From NCBI RefSeq assembly GCF_011742555.1, contig NZ_JAAQQR010000007.1, forward strand, positions 124,001-188,000: DNA of 64,000 nucleotides, in the 5' to 3' direction. The stretch is from Luteibacter jiangsuensis (GTDB lineage: Bacteria; Pseudomonadota; Gammaproteobacteria; Xanthomonadales; Rhodanobacteraceae). The notes beneath the pieces were generated by a model. That model saw nothing but the letters and a program-made list of their open reading frames with translations, was not told where the DNA came from and searched no databases. Shown here in pieces: positions 28,834-38,908 of this stretch. A program made the position numbers and the translations under genes. Positions within the stretch are counted from its first letter, which is position 1; every line of letters starts with the position of its first letter.

Positions 28834-30047
28834 ACCGGCCGGATCTCCTCGCCCGCCTGGAAAGCGCACGCGCTGCGCGGGAACAGGCGGGACTGCTCCG
28901 GCGCGCACGCGTCTGCGACGCCCTGGGCGCACGGCGCATCGTGCGCGGCCGCGCACTGGTGGACTTCTGCGGCAACGACTACCTCGGCCTGGCCGGACAC
29001 CGTGACCTTGTCGCGGCGCTTTCGCGCACGGCGGCCGCGGAAGGCGTGGGCACGGGTGCGGCGCACCTGGTATCGGGTCACCGCGACGAGCATGCGGCAC
29101 TCGAGGAGGAGCTGGCCGAGTGGACGGGACGGGAGCGCGCGTTGCTGTTTTCCACCGGCGTCATGGCGAACCTGGGTGCGATGCAGGCGCTACTGGGCGC
29201 CGGCGCGATGCCGGTGCCCGGGCGCGCTTCGGCGTTGTGCGTGCAGGACCGGCTGAATCACGCGAGCCTGATCGACGGCGCGCAACTGGCCGGCGCGGAG
29301 CTGCGGCGTTACCCCCATGCCGACGCGGAAGGCGCGGCCCGGCAGCTCGACGCGCGAAGCGAACTTCCCGCCATGGTGGCCACCGACGGCGTGTTCAGCA
29401 TGGACGGCGATGTCGCGCCGCTCCCGGCCCTGGCTGCGGTGTGCCGCGCGCGTGGCGCACTCCTTTACGTGGACGACGCGCACGGCCTGGGCGTACTGGG
29501 CGCACAGGGTGCGGGATCCGTGAGTGCCGCCGGGCTGGGCACCGCCGACGTGCCCGTCCTGATGGGTACCCTGGGCAAGGCGCTCGGCTGCGCGGGCGCA
29601 TTCATCGCCGGCGACGCCGCCGTGATCGAGGGCATCGCCCAGTTCGCACGCACTTACGTGTACACCACGGCGATGCCCGCTGCGCTGGCGGCGGCCACCC
29701 GCGCCGCCCTGCGCCTGGTCCGCTTCGATCGCGAGGGGCGGCGGGAGAAACTGGCGGCAAACATCGCCCGCTTCCGTACCGGGGCGGCCCACCTGGGGCT
29801 GCCGCTCATGCCTTCCGCCACGCCGATCCAGCCGTTGCCCATGGGCACGGCCACCGCGGCCGTCGCCGCCGCTGCAGCGCTGGAAGACGCCGGGTTTCTG
29901 GTGGTGGCCATCCGTCCGCCCACGGTTCCCCAGGGTGGTGCCCGTCTGCGCATCACGCTCTCGGCGCAGCACACGCCGGACCGGATCGACGCCCTGCTGG
30001 ACGCCCTGGCGCGCCTGCCCCGCCCCGCGGAAAGCGCGGTCGTATAA
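28830..30047 (+). CDS. bioF: 8-amino-7-oxononanoate synthase
   Basis: A 405-residue PLP enzyme that condenses pimeloyl-ACP/CoA with alanine. The PLP lysine is K250 in [10 protein letters not shown], with [11 protein letters not shown] near the start and [12 protein letters not shown] (Asp/His) in the middle. The start is GTG 28830, overlapping the bioB stop by 4 bp; no ATG fits the family N-terminus. A -10-like TATAAT at its last codons is an accident of GTA-TAA and not backed by a -35. Confidence 0.95.
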   Translation: MNRPDLLARLESARAAREQAGLLRRARVCDALGARRIVRGRALVDFCGNDYLGLAGHRDLVAALSRTAAAEGVGTGAAHLVSGHRDEHAALEEELAEWTGRERALLFSTGVMANLGAMQALLGAGAMPVPGRASALCVQDRLNHASLIDGAQLAGAELRRYPHADAEGAARQLDARSELPAMVATDGVFSMDGDVAPLPALAAVCRARGALLYVDDAHGLGVLGAQGAGSVSAAGLGTADVPVLMGTLGKALGCAGAFIAGDAAVIEGIAQFARTYVYTTAMPAALAAATRAALRLVRFDREGRREKLAANIARFRTGAAHLGLPLMPSATPIQPLPMGTATAAVAAAAALEDAGFLVVAIRPPTVPQGGARLRITLSAQHTPDRIDALLDALARLPRPAESAVV

Positions 30048-30075
30048 TGGACGGTCGCACTACCCAGGCCGGCCC

Positions 30076-30813
30076 ATGACGATCCTCAATATCTCCGCCT
30101 ACAAGTTCGTCGGGCTCGACGACCTCGAAAGCCTGCGGGCACGGATCGTCGAGCGCTGCGAGGCGCTGGCCCTGAAGGGCACCGTGCTGCTGGCCCCGGA
30201 AGGCATCAACCTGTTCCTCGCGGCCCCGCGCGATGCGGTGGAGGCCTTCCTCGCCTGGCTGCGCGAAGATCCTCGTTTCGCCGACATCGCACCCAAGGAA
30301 AGCCTTTCGGACGAAGTCCCGTTCGCACGCATGCGCGTGCGCCTCAAGAAGGAAATCATCACGATGCGGGCGCCGGCCATTCGGCCCGCCGAAGGCCGTG
30401 CACCACATGTGCTGCCCACCGATCTGCGGCGCTGGCTCGACCAGGGCCACGACGACGCCGGCCGGCCCGTGGTGCTGCTCGACACGCGCAACGACTACGA
30501 AGTGGCCGCGGGCACGTTCGAGAACACGGTGGCCTACGGGTTGTCCAGCTTCACCGGCTTTCCCGCCGCCGTCGCCGCCGACCGCGAGCGCTTCGAAGGC
30601 AAGACAGTGGTCTCGTTCTGCACCGGGGGCATCCGTTGCGAGAAGGCGGCGATCCACATGCGTGAGATCGGCATCGACAACGTGTTCCAGCTCGAAGGCG
30701 GCATCCTCAAGTATTTCGAGGAAGTGGGCGGCGCGCACTGGCGCGGCGACTGCTTCGTGTTCGATGGGCGGGGCGCTCTCGACCCCAGCCTCGCGCCGAG
30801 CGACGTGGCATGA
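30076..30813 (+). CDS. trhO: TrhO-type rhodanese (tRNA uridine 34 hydroxylase)
   Basis: A 245-residue UPF0176/YceA protein. An N-terminal acylphosphatase-like domain ([11 protein letters not shown] ... [13 protein letters not shown]) precedes a rhodanese domain with LLDTRNDYE and the active-site loop [11 protein letters not shown] (C182, C188). In E. coli TrhO (YceA) introduces the 5-hydroxy group at U34 of tRNAs. It is embedded in the biotin operon between bioF and bioH, and its stop overlaps the bioH ATG by 4 bp. Whether it also serves as a sulfur carrier for BioB is open. Confidence 0.9.
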   Translation: MTILNISAYKFVGLDDLESLRARIVERCEALALKGTVLLAPEGINLFLAAPRDAVEAFLAWLREDPRFADIAPKESLSDEVPFARMRVRLKKEIITMRAPAIRPAEGRAPHVLPTDLRRWLDQGHDDAGRPVVLLDTRNDYEVAAGTFENTVAYGLSSFTGFPAAVAADRERFEGKTVVSFCTGGIRCEKAAIHMREIGIDNVFQLEGGILKYFEEVGGAHWRGDCFVFDGRGALDPSLAPSDVA

Positions 30814-31583
30814 GCGGGCTGCACATCGAAACGCATGGCAGCGGTCCGCTGCCGCTGGTGATGATCCATGGCTGGGCCATGCACGGCGGCATCCTCGCAC
30901 CTCTCGTCGATGCATTGGCGGACCGCTGCACGATGTACGTCGTGGATCTGCCCGGCCACGGTTATTCCTGCCACTCGTCGATTCCCCTCGAACCGCTGGC
31001 ATGCGCACGCGCCATCGCCGACGCGACACCGCCGGCCGTATGGCTCGGCTGGTCGCTCGGTGGCCTGATCGCCATGACGGCCGCGCTCGACGTGCCGGAC
31101 GCCGTGCACGCCATCGTGCCGGTCTGCGCGACGCCGCACTTCGTACGCGGCGACGGATGGCCGTACGGCAACGACGCCGCCATGGTGCGTCAGCTCGCCG
31201 CGGACCTGGAAGCGGACTACAAGGCGACCGTGGAGCGCTTCATCGCGCTCGAAGCCATGGGCAGCGCGGACCCTCGCGCCGAGGCCCGACGCCTGAAGGA
31301 AGAAGCCTTCGCGCGTGGCGAACCCGATCCCCGCGTACTTATGGAAGGCATTCGCCTCCTCGAAAGCGCCGACCTGCGTTCGCGCCTTCCCGACATCGAT
31401 CAGCCCAGCCTCTGGGTGGCCGGCCGACGCGATCGCATCGTGCATCCGGAGGCGATGCGCTGGTCCGCCGAAGCCGCCGGCGGGCAGTTCGAGGAAATCG
31501 CGCACGCCGGGCACGCCCCCTTCATCGGACACGCCGCCGTCGTGGCGGACGTCCTGCACCGGTTCATCGACACACGATCATGA
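30810..31583 (+). CDS. bioH: Pimeloyl-ACP methyl ester carboxylesterase
   Basis: A 257-residue alpha/beta hydrolase that removes the methyl cap from pimeloyl-ACP methyl ester. The nucleophile elbow is GWSLGG with S82; HGWAMHGG (about residues 20-27) forms the oxyanion segment, GRRDRIV carries the acid, and HAGHAPF the histidine. It starts 4 bp into the trhO stop and ends overlapping bioC by 4 bp, so bioH and bioC, partners in pimelate synthesis, are made together. Confidence 0.93.
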   Translation: MSGLHIETHGSGPLPLVMIHGWAMHGGILAPLVDALADRCTMYVVDLPGHGYSCHSSIPLEPLACARAIADATPPAVWLGWSLGGLIAMTAALDVPDAVHAIVPVCATPHFVRGDGWPYGNDAAMVRQLAADLEADYKATVERFIALEAMGSADPRAEARRLKEEAFARGEPDPRVLMEGIRLLESADLRSRLPDIDQPSLWVAGRRDRIVHPEAMRWSAEAAGGQFEEIAHAGHAPFIGHAAVVADVLHRFIDTRS

Positions 31584-32467
31584 GCGACTTCCATTTCGAC
31601 CGACGCCAGGTTCGCCGCAACTTCGGTCGCGCCGCCGGCACCTATGAAAAACACGACGCGCTCCAGCGCGAGGTGCAGTCGACGCTTGTCGAACGGCTCG
31701 ACATCTACGAGCAGGAGCCGCAGGTCGTTCTCGATGTCGGCGCCGGCACGGGCCGCGGTAGCGCCGCGCTGAAGAAGCGCTACCCCAAGGCGCAGGTCAT
31801 CGCCATGGATCTCGCCCTGCCGATGCTGCGGCAAGCGAAACATCACGCCGGCTGGTTGAAGCCCTTCGGACGCGTCGCCGCCGACGCCTACACGCTGCCG
31901 GTGCCCGATCACAGTGTGGATCTGCTCTTCTCGAACCTCTGTTTCCAGTGGTGCGAGGATCTGCCCCGCCTGTTCGCCGAATGCGCTCGCGTGCTGAAGC
32001 CCGGCGGCCTGCTCACGTTCTCCACATTCGGACCGGACACACTGAAAGAGCTGCGCGCCGCATGGGCCGAAGCGGATCAGCAGGCCCACGTGGCCCGTTT
32101 CCTCGACATGCACGACGTGGGCGACGCGATGCTGGCGCAGGGATTGAAAGATCCCGTGCTGTTCGCGGAACGCTACACCCTCACGTATCCGACGCCTCGC
32201 GCACTGCTCGACGAGTTGAAAGGACTGGGCGCGAATAACGCGGATGCCGATCGCCCGCGCGGGCTCACCGGCAAGACGCATTACCGTCGCATGATCGATG
32301 CGTACGAAGTCATGCGCAGCGACGGCGTCATTCCATCGACGTGGGAAGTCGTCACCGCCCACGCCTGGGGCCCGCCTGCCGGCCAGTCGCGCCGCGAAGG
32401 CAGTGGCGAGATCGCCAGCTTCCCGATCGAGAACCTGCGCGGCTCGCGGCGGAAGACGCCGTTCTAG
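31580..32467 (+). CDS. bioC: Malonyl-ACP O-methyltransferase
   Basis: A 295-residue SAM-dependent methyltransferase that caps malonyl-ACP to prime pimelate synthesis. The SAM-binding loop is VLDVGAGTGRGS (about residues 49-60), and the start FDRRQVRRNFGRAAGTYEKH is the BioC N-terminal signature. FSTFGPDTLKELR is also conserved. ATG 31580 overlaps the bioH stop; the same frame is open far upstream as an antisense-type shadow of trhO/bioH. bioA and bioD are not in the window. It is convergent with the DUF72 gene, 6 bp apart. Confidence 0.94.
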   Translation: MSDFHFDRRQVRRNFGRAAGTYEKHDALQREVQSTLVERLDIYEQEPQVVLDVGAGTGRGSAALKKRYPKAQVIAMDLALPMLRQAKHHAGWLKPFGRVAADAYTLPVPDHSVDLLFSNLCFQWCEDLPRLFAECARVLKPGGLLTFSTFGPDTLKELRAAWAEADQQAHVARFLDMHDVGDAMLAQGLKDPVLFAERYTLTYPTPRALLDELKGLGANNADADRPRGLTGKTHYRRMIDAYEVMRSDGVIPSTWEVVTAHAWGPPAGQSRREGSGEIASFPIENLRGSRRKTPF

Positions 32468-32473
32468 TTCGAA

Positions 32474-33337
32474 CTACAACAAGGCCGCCAGCGCGTGCGC
32501 ATCGCGCGGCGCCTTCACTTTCATGTCGTTGTCGAAATAGACGTAGACGTCGCGCGACGCCCTTTTGGGCGGGGCGGACCGGGAGATGCGAGGATCCCTC
32601 GCGGGCTGCACGCCACGCTGCCAGGCGCGGATGCGCCGCACCCAATCGTGCAATACCTCGTCGCTGTAACCGCTGGCGTAGAGCTTCTTGTCGCCGTGCA
32701 GCCGCACGTAGACGAAGGGCGCGGTGACGTCGAAGTAACGGGGAAACTTGCCGGCCGTGTCAGCCACCACGAATGCCACGCCGTACTTGCGCAGCAGCGT
32801 GATGAAAGCCGGGTCCACGAAGCTTTCGTGGCGGATTTCCACCGCATGGCGGAGGCGGTGGCTGCGCTCCACATCGAGGTACGCCCTCCGTTTCAAGTGG
32901 GCGTCGTGCCCCCGCCCCATGGCGGCGGCCGCCGTCGTTGTACGCGGAAGCATGGCGAGGAACGCCTCGAACACCTGTGGGTCGAAACGAAAGTTCGGCG
33001 GGAATTGCCACAGCATGGGGCCGAGTTTCTCGCGAAGCGCCAGCACGCCCGAGGCGAAAAAGTTCGCCATCGGTTTATCGATGTCGCGTAGGCGCTTGGT
33101 GTGCGTGATGAAGCGCGGCCCTTTCACCGCGAAGACAAAGCCGCGCGGCGTGTCCTCGTACCATGAAAGATAGCTCTCCGGCCGCTGCAACGAGTAGAAC
33201 GAGCCGTTGAGTTCGATTGTCGGGAACTCGCGCGAAGCGAAGGACAACTCGTCTTTCTGAACGAGGTCCTTGGGATAGAAGACGCCGCGCCAGGGGCTGT
33301 AGCGCCAGCCGGATATGCCGATCCGTGTCGTTGCCAT
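32474..33337 (-). CDS. DUF72 family protein
   Basis: A 287-residue DUF72 (YecE-like) protein with a TIM-barrel-like fold predicted for the family. Family segments are IGISGWRYSPWRGVFYP (residues 6-22), NGSFYSLQRPESY, FAVKGPRFITHTKRL and VEIRHESFVDP. Function of this widespread family is not established. It is convergent with bioC and lies 46 bp downstream of tag on the same strand. Confidence 0.9.
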   Translation of the reverse strand: MATTRIGISGWRYSPWRGVFYPKDLVQKDELSFASREFPTIELNGSFYSLQRPESYLSWYEDTPRGFVFAVKGPRFITHTKRLRDIDKPMANFFASGVLALREKLGPMLWQFPPNFRFDPQVFEAFLAMLPRTTTAAAAMGRGHDAHLKRRAYLDVERSHRLRHAVEIRHESFVDPAFITLLRKYGVAFVVADTAGKFPRYFDVTAPFVYVRLHGDKKLYASGYSDEVLHDWVRRIRAWQRGVQPARDPRISRSAPPKRASRDVYVYFDNDMKVKAPRDAHALAALL

Positions 33338-33383
33338 GCGCCCATGGCAACGGGTCGGCGGTGCAGCCGCGGTGAACGTGGCG

Positions 33384-33938
33384 TCAGCGGCGACGAAAGC
33401 ATTCGCACGCGTGGTCGTCGACCAGCCCGGCAGACTGCATCATGGCGTAGCAGATGGCCGTACCGGCGAAACGGAAGCCCCGTTCGCGCAGGACCGCGCT
33501 CATGCGATCGGACGCCGTGTCGAAGACAGGCATCGGGTCGCAGTCGCGACGGGCGTTGACCTTTGGCACGCCGTCGACAAACGACCACAGGAACGAGGAG
33601 AAGGAGCCCTCTTCCGCGACGATGCGAGCGACGAGCCGGGCATTGCTCCGTATGGCCTCGATCTTCAGACGGTTACGAATGACGGCGCGATCGGCCAGCA
33701 CCGTCGCCATCTCTGCATCGCTCATGGCCGCGACGGCGGCGATGTCGAAGTTGTGGAACGCACGGCGAAACGCCTCGCGCTTGGTAAGGACGATGCGCCA
33801 GGCCAAACCGGCCTGCACGCCTCTCAATGCCAGCGTCTCGAAGAGGAGACGATCGTCGTGAACGGGCACACCCCACTCGGTGTCGTGATAGACGCGTTCT
33901 GCGTCGTTCTGCTCGGCCCATGCGCAGCGCATAGCCAC
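33384..33938 (-). CDS. tag: DNA-3-methyladenine glycosylase I
   Basis: A 184-residue base-excision enzyme that removes 3-methyladenine. RCAWAEQ ... YHDTEWGVPVHDD is the N-terminal Tag signature, with zinc ligands C5 and H18, and the C-terminal H176 and C180 in DDHACECF, matching the four zinc ligands of E. coli Tag. LRGVQAGLAWRIVLTKRE is also conserved. A short spacer separates it from the downstream DUF72 gene, so they may share a transcript. Confidence 0.94.
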   Translation of the reverse strand: MAMRCAWAEQNDAERVYHDTEWGVPVHDDRLLFETLALRGVQAGLAWRIVLTKREAFRRAFHNFDIAAVAAMSDAEMATVLADRAVIRNRLKIEAIRSNARLVARIVAEEGSFSSFLWSFVDGVPKVNARRDCDPMPVFDTASDRMSAVLRERGFRFAGTAICYAMMQSAGLVDDHACECFRRR

Positions 33939-34084
33939 CTCGCGAACTCCTGAAGGACGAGCGAGGTTACAGTCGGGTCTTTTCCGGCGGTGTCCGCTGG
34001 CGGCGTGGCCTCATGTGCGCCTGCGCGGGGCCGCTGCATCGTAGGCCGCTGTCATCTGGCTTGGGCAACGCCCACAGGTCCGCG

Positions 34085-35032
34085 TCACCAGGGCAAGGCG
34101 TCGAGGTCGACGTTGCCGCCCGTAAGGACGGCGCCGACACGGCGTCCGGCAAAGGCTTGCGGATAGCGCAGCGCGGCGGCCAGCACGGTGGCGCTCGACA
34201 CTTCGACGACGATGCGCAATTCGCTCCACAACAACTTCATGGCTGCCACCGCTTCCGCGTCGCTTACCCGCAGCACCCGGACCCCATGCTCGCGCAGTGC
34301 GTGGAAGTTGGGCTCGCCTATCAGCGTGCGCAGGCCGTCGCACACCGTATCGGCAACGAACGGGCCGACACGCTCATCGGCCTCGAGCGAGCGGGCGGCG
34401 TCGTCCGCGCCTTCGGGTTCCGCGCCGAAGAGAACGATGCCGGGGTCGATCCCATGCGCGGCAATGGAGCACCCGGAAGCAAGACCGCCACCGCCGACGG
34501 GAAAGAGGACGGTGTCGAGACCGGGCACCTGACGGAAGAGTTCGGGAACCAGTGTGCCCTGCCCCGCCATGACGCGCGGGTCGGCGTAGGGATGCACCAG
34601 CGTCGCGCCGGTGCTTGCCTGGATCTCGGCCGCCGCCGCCTCGCGCGCCGCCGTGGTGGGTGCGCAGCGGTGCACGGTGGCACCGGCGGCGACGATCGCA
34701 TCGACCTTTGCCTTTACGGCGCCGTCCGGCACGACCACGTGCGCGGGAATGCCGCGCGTACGCGCGGCCATCGCGAGCGCGTTGCCGTGGTTGCCGGACG
34801 AATGAGTGACGACGCCACCGGCGGCTTCGTCCTCGCCCAGCGACCACACCGCATTGGTGGCACCGCGGAACTTGAAGGCGCCGCCACGTTGCAGGTTCTC
34901 GCACTTGAACACAATCGGGGCACCGACGAGTTCGTCGATGCGGTCGCTGCGCAGCACGGGCGTTACCGTGGCATACGGTGCGATGCGTGCCGCGGCATCG
35001 CGGATATCGGCGAAGCTGGGCAACGGATTCAA
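34085..35032 (-). CDS. PLP-dependent threonine/serine dehydratase-like enzyme (no ACT domain)
   Basis: A 315-residue fold-type II PLP enzyme. The Schiff-base lysine is K54 in GGAFKFRGA, with the phosphate loop VGGGGLASG and SSGNHG segment. The short length and lack of a C-terminal ACT domain fit catabolic threonine dehydratases or serine racemase-like enzymes, so it might provide 2-oxobutyrate for isoleucine but cannot be called biosynthetic IlvA. The only fitting start is TTG 35032, which overlaps the epimerase TGA by 4 bp; no ATG/GTG lies at the conserved N-terminus (NPLPSFADIR). Confidence 0.85.
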   Translation of the reverse strand: MNPLPSFADIRDAAARIAPYATVTPVLRSDRIDELVGAPIVFKCENLQRGGAFKFRGATNAVWSLGEDEAAGGVVTHSSGNHGNALAMAARTRGIPAHVVVPDGAVKAKVDAIVAAGATVHRCAPTTAAREAAAAEIQASTGATLVHPYADPRVMAGQGTLVPELFRQVPGLDTVLFPVGGGGLASGCSIAAHGIDPGIVLFGAEPEGADDAARSLEADERVGPFVADTVCDGLRTLIGEPNFHALREHGVRVLRVSDAEAVAAMKLLWSELRIVVEVSSATVLAAALRYPQAFAGRRVGAVLTGGNVDLDALPW

Positions 35033-36033
35033 CGGTCGAACTCCACGCCACAGATGAAGCGGCGCTCCTCCCCGACGGGTAGCGTCACCAGGGGCGTGCA
35101 GTCGTCGCGATTGAAGGCATCCGCCATGCATTCCATCGGCTCGAGGGCCACCGACTTGCGCGCATCGCGCTCGGCCGTGTCCGAGGTGAACACGAGCATG
35201 ACGCCCTTTTCCTGCCATACCGCAATGCCGGTGCCGCTTTTGGGGTCGCGCAGACGCGTGCGGGCGCGACCGTCCGGATCGAGCTGGAGGTCGGTGTACG
35301 TGTTGTTCAGGGCAAGGTCGCCGATCGGCCGCGGCTTGCGGAAATCGAGACTCGCGTCGGCCTTGTCCAGCGCCTTCCAGGCACGTGTGCCGGGCAACGG
35401 AATGAAGTCTTCGCCGGTGGCGATGACGGTGTCGGCCGGCACGTGCAGTTCCCATCCCTCGATGGGGTTATCGGAGAGCCGGAAGTACGGGTGCCAGCCG
35501 AAGAAGGCAGGTGCGGCGTGGTCGCCGACGTTTCGCGTCCTGGATTCCACCGTCAGGCCCTTGTCGTCGAGCGTGAATGTGACCGCCACGTCGAGCGAGA
35601 ACGGGTAGCCGGGATTCGTCTCCGGACGGATCGCGCGGGTGAACAGCGTGACCGAGGCGTGGTCGTCGTCGGCATGTTCCCGCTGGATGTCGAACGTCAC
35701 CGCGCGCACGAAACCGTGGCGGATCGCCCGGTCGGCACCGACGGCACCCGGCTGCAAATCGTAGGATTTTCCTTCAAACGTATAGCGCGCGTCGTTCACG
35801 CGATTGGCGAACGGCGCCATGATCGCGAAGCGCGATCCCTTGTGCCCGAGCAGCTCTTTCTCGTCGCGGAAACCGTCGGCGATGTCGCGACGCGCCTCCG
35901 CGGAACACGTGACGATGGAGAGCACGGTGGCGCCGCGGCGGGCGATGCGAACCTCGCGGTCCGCGTCCGCGTCGACGAGCACCACCAGTTCCTGGGCGCC
36001 CAGGGACGAACGCGTAACGGTGAAGCGAGACAT
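35029..36033 (-). CDS. Aldose 1-epimerase-like protein
   Basis: A 334-residue galactose mutarotase-fold protein. NRVNDARY, the histidine in AIRHGFVR, the second in FGWHPYFRL and the Glu in SVALEPME are the catalytic features of aldose epimerases. ATG 36033 follows AAGGAAGG; the longer open frame upstream is a shadow of pepN. The TTG of the PLP dehydratase overlaps its stop, so the two are coupled. Substrate (hexose or hexose-phosphate) not determined. Confidence 0.87.
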   Translation of the reverse strand: MSRFTVTRSSLGAQELVVLVDADADREVRIARRGATVLSIVTCSAEARRDIADGFRDEKELLGHKGSRFAIMAPFANRVNDARYTFEGKSYDLQPGAVGADRAIRHGFVRAVTFDIQREHADDDHASVTLFTRAIRPETNPGYPFSLDVAVTFTLDDKGLTVESRTRNVGDHAAPAFFGWHPYFRLSDNPIEGWELHVPADTVIATGEDFIPLPGTRAWKALDKADASLDFRKPRPIGDLALNNTYTDLQLDPDGRARTRLRDPKSGTGIAVWQEKGVMLVFTSDTAERDARKSVALEPMECMADAFNRDDCTPLVTLPVGEERRFICGVEFDR

Positions 36034-36099
36034 GATGCCTTCCTTTTGACGGATTCGGACGCATGTTAGCCTGCCTGGGACCAAACGACGTGTGCAGCC

Positions 36100-38748
36100 A
36101 TGAGCGACCGCTCCGACACCCCCACCTCCGTCATCCGCCTCTCCGAGTACCGCCCCCCGGCGTGGTCGGTGCAGCACGTCGACCTCGCGTTCGACCTGGG
36201 CATCGACCGTACCGAGGTCGCCGCCACACTGGCGATGGTGCGCCAGGCCGATGAGCCGGTCCGGCTGGACGGCGAAGGGCTCGAGCTGCTCGAACTCACG
36301 GTCGACGGGCGGCGTCTCGGTGAGGGCGAATACATCCTCGCCAACGGCGTTCTCGAAGTGGCGGTGGAAGGCGATCGCTGCACGATCGCCACGCGCGTCG
36401 CCATCCGCCCGGCGGAAAACACAGCGCTCGAGGGGCTCTACCTTTCCGGCAGCCGCGAGAATGGCTTCCTCTTGACGCAGTGCGAGGCGGAAGGCTTCCG
36501 CCACATCACCTTCTTCCCCGACCGTCCCGACGTCCTTTCGCGTTACACGGTGACGCTCCGCGCCGACAGGCAGCGCTTCCCCGTGTTGCTGGCGGGCGGG
36601 AATCCCGACGGCGCGGGCGAACTGGACGGCGGCCGCCATTGGGCACGTTTTGTCGACCCGCACCCGAAACCCAGCTACCTCTTCGCCGTGGTGGCCGGCC
36701 GGCTCGAACGGATCAGCCACGACTACACCACCGCGGACGGCCGGGCCGTGGCGCTGCATATCTGGGCCGAACCCGATGCCATAGGCCGCTGCGGCTACGC
36801 GATGGACTCGCTGATCCGTTCGATGCAATGGGACGAACGCGTCTACGGAAGAAATTACGATCTGGACGTCTTCCATGTCGTCGCCACGCACGACTTCAAC
36901 ATGGGCGCGATGGAGAACAAGGGGCTCAACATCTTCAACGCGAAATACCTGCTGGCCGACCCCGATTCGAGCACCGACGACGAATATCGGCACGTGGAAG
37001 CCGTGGTGGCACACGAGTATTTCCACAACTGGAGCGGCAATCGCGTCACCTGCAGGGACTGGTTCCAGCTCAGCCTCAAGGAAGGGCTCACCGTCTTCCG
37101 CGAACAGAGTTTCTCCGCGGACATGAATTCGGTGCCGCTGAAGCGCATCGAAGACGTCGCCCTGCTCCGCCGCGCGCAGTTTCCGGAAGACGCCGGCCCG
37201 CTGTCGCATCCGGTACGGCCGTCGCAGTACAGCGAGATCAACAACTTCTACACCGCCACGGTCTACGAAAAAGGCTCCGAGCTCGTGCGCATGCTGGCCG
37301 GCCACCTCGGGCCGGACGGCTTCCGCAAGGGCATGGACCTTTACTTCGACCGGCACGACGGGCAAGCCGCGACGATCGAGGATTTTCTTGCCGCGCTCGG
37401 CGAAGCGAATGGCATCGACCTGTCGCCCTACCTCGCCTGGTACGGACAGGCAGGCACGCCGCGCCTCACGGCGGAGGGTCGCTTCGATCCGGCACAGCGC
37501 CGCTATCGGCTCACCTTGCGCCAGCGCACGCCGGCCACAGCCGGTCAGCCCGCCAAGCAGCCGCTACCCATTCCGGTCCGGCTGTCGTTGTTCGACCGCG
37601 AGGGCCATGCGCTGCCCCTGCGCCTGGAAGGCGAAGGCACGCATGGCGGCACGGAACGTACGGTGGTCCTCGATACGGCGGAACACAGCTTCGTGTTCGA
37701 GGACGTGAGCGCCGCGCCGGTGCCCTCGCTGCTGCGCGGCTTCTCGGCGCCGGTCATTCTGGAAAGCGACTATCAGCCGGACGAACTGGCGATCCTGCTT
37801 CGCCACGATGCGGACGGCTTCAATCGCTGGGAAGCCGGCCAGCAGCTTGCGGGACTCGCCTACGACGACTGCCGGGACGGAAACACCGGTGGCTCCGCCC
37901 TGGCGGCGTGGACCGGAGCCCTGGCGGATATCTTCGCCGAGGGCCGGCTGGACGATGCGTTGCTTGCCGAACTGCTTACGCCGCCCGGCGAGATCGAACT
38001 CGTCGAGCGCCAGCCGGAACGCGATCCGGAGCGTATTCGCGAGGCGCGCCAGGCCATGCTCCGCGATCTGGCCGGGCGGATCGGGGTGGCAGCGCTGCGT
38101 GGACGCTACGAGTCGCTTCGCGCCGCGTCCAGCGCGACGCTCGATGCCGCGAGCCAGGCGCGCCGACAGCTGAAGCGCCGCGTGCTCGACCTGCTCGCCC
38201 TGGTCGACCCCGAGGGCACGAGGGAGCGGGCTCTCGCCCAGTACGAAGACGCACCGGCAATGACCGACCGCCTGGCGGCCCTCACCACCCTCGCCACCTA
38301 TGCTCCCACCGCCGCCGAGGCGCCGATCGCCCATTTCCGCCAGCGCTACGACGGCAATGCGTTGGCCCTGGACAAGTGGTTCGCCATGCAGGCGCTGCTG
38401 CCCGGTGCCGACGCGCTGGCGCGCGTGCAGGCGCTGGAAAACGATCCGGCGTTCACGCTCAAGAACCCGAACCGCGTGCAGTCGCTGCTGGGCAGCTTCG
38501 CGCGGGCGAACCCCACCGGGTTCCATCGCGCGGACGGCGCGTCGTATCGCTGGCTGGCCGACCGGCTGGTGGCCATCGACGCGCTCAATCCGCAGGTCGC
38601 GGCACGGGTAGCCACCGCGTTCAACGGGTGGAAGCGACTCGAGCCCGTGCGGCGGGAAGCGGCCCATGCCTCGGTCGCCGCGCTGGCCGCGCGGACGGAT
38701 CTCTCGCGCGACCTCACCGATATCCTCGCCAGGGTGGCCTTGGGCTGA
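36100..38748 (+). CDS. pepN: Aminopeptidase N (M1 family)
   Basis: An 882-residue zinc metallo-aminopeptidase of normal E. coli PepN length. The substrate-binding GAMENKGL motif is at about residues 268-275 and the zinc motif HEYFHNWSGNR (HEXXH-type) near 305, followed by the Glu in LKEGLTVFREQ. It trims free amino acids from cytosolic peptides. It is divergent from the aldose-epimerase-like gene across a 66-bp spacer and ends before a 437-bp structured non-coding stretch. Confidence 0.97.
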   Translation: MSDRSDTPTSVIRLSEYRPPAWSVQHVDLAFDLGIDRTEVAATLAMVRQADEPVRLDGEGLELLELTVDGRRLGEGEYILANGVLEVAVEGDRCTIATRVAIRPAENTALEGLYLSGSRENGFLLTQCEAEGFRHITFFPDRPDVLSRYTVTLRADRQRFPVLLAGGNPDGAGELDGGRHWARFVDPHPKPSYLFAVVAGRLERISHDYTTADGRAVALHIWAEPDAIGRCGYAMDSLIRSMQWDERVYGRNYDLDVFHVVATHDFNMGAMENKGLNIFNAKYLLADPDSSTDDEYRHVEAVVAHEYFHNWSGNRVTCRDWFQLSLKEGLTVFREQSFSADMNSVPLKRIEDVALLRRAQFPEDAGPLSHPVRPSQYSEINNFYTATVYEKGSELVRMLAGHLGPDGFRKGMDLYFDRHDGQAATIEDFLAALGEANGIDLSPYLAWYGQAGTPRLTAEGRFDPAQRRYRLTLRQRTPATAGQPAKQPLPIPVRLSLFDREGHALPLRLEGEGTHGGTERTVVLDTAEHSFVFEDVSAAPVPSLLRGFSAPVILESDYQPDELAILLRHDADGFNRWEAGQQLAGLAYDDCRDGNTGGSALAAWTGALADIFAEGRLDDALLAELLTPPGEIELVERQPERDPERIREARQAMLRDLAGRIGVAALRGRYESLRAASSATLDAASQARRQLKRRVLDLLALVDPEGTRERALAQYEDAPAMTDRLAALTTLATYAPTAAEAPIAHFRQRYDGNALALDKWFAMQALLPGADALARVQALENDPAFTLKNPNRVQSLLGSFARANPTGFHRADGASYRWLADRLVAIDALNPQVAARVATAFNGWKRLEPVRREAAHASVAALAARTDLSRDLTDILARVALG

Positions 38749-38865
38749 CCCAGTTTCAGAAAAAACTGACGTACTGCGTCACCAATTGCCGAAATACAGC
38801 ACGTCCTTGACGCAAAAGTCACACATGGTTCATTCGGACAGTGTAGTGTTGGCCCCAACAGAGAA

Positions 38866-38887
38866 AGCCGCGGTCGAGGCCGCGGCT
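38866..38887. terminator. Terminator-like hairpin after pepN
   Basis: AGCCGCGG / CCGCGGCT pair around TCGAGG. On the plus strand the tail is CTTTGT, on the minus strand TTCTCTGTT, so it may act in either direction. It is 118 bp after the pepN stop. Confidence 0.55.
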
Positions 38888-38908
38888 CTTTGTGCCAGTC
38901 ATTCGGTT

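Noticed and set aside
30043-30048. A perfect TATAAT before trhO.
   Set aside because: It is formed by the last codon and stop of bioF and has no -35 at the right distance; trhO is better explained as part of the operon.
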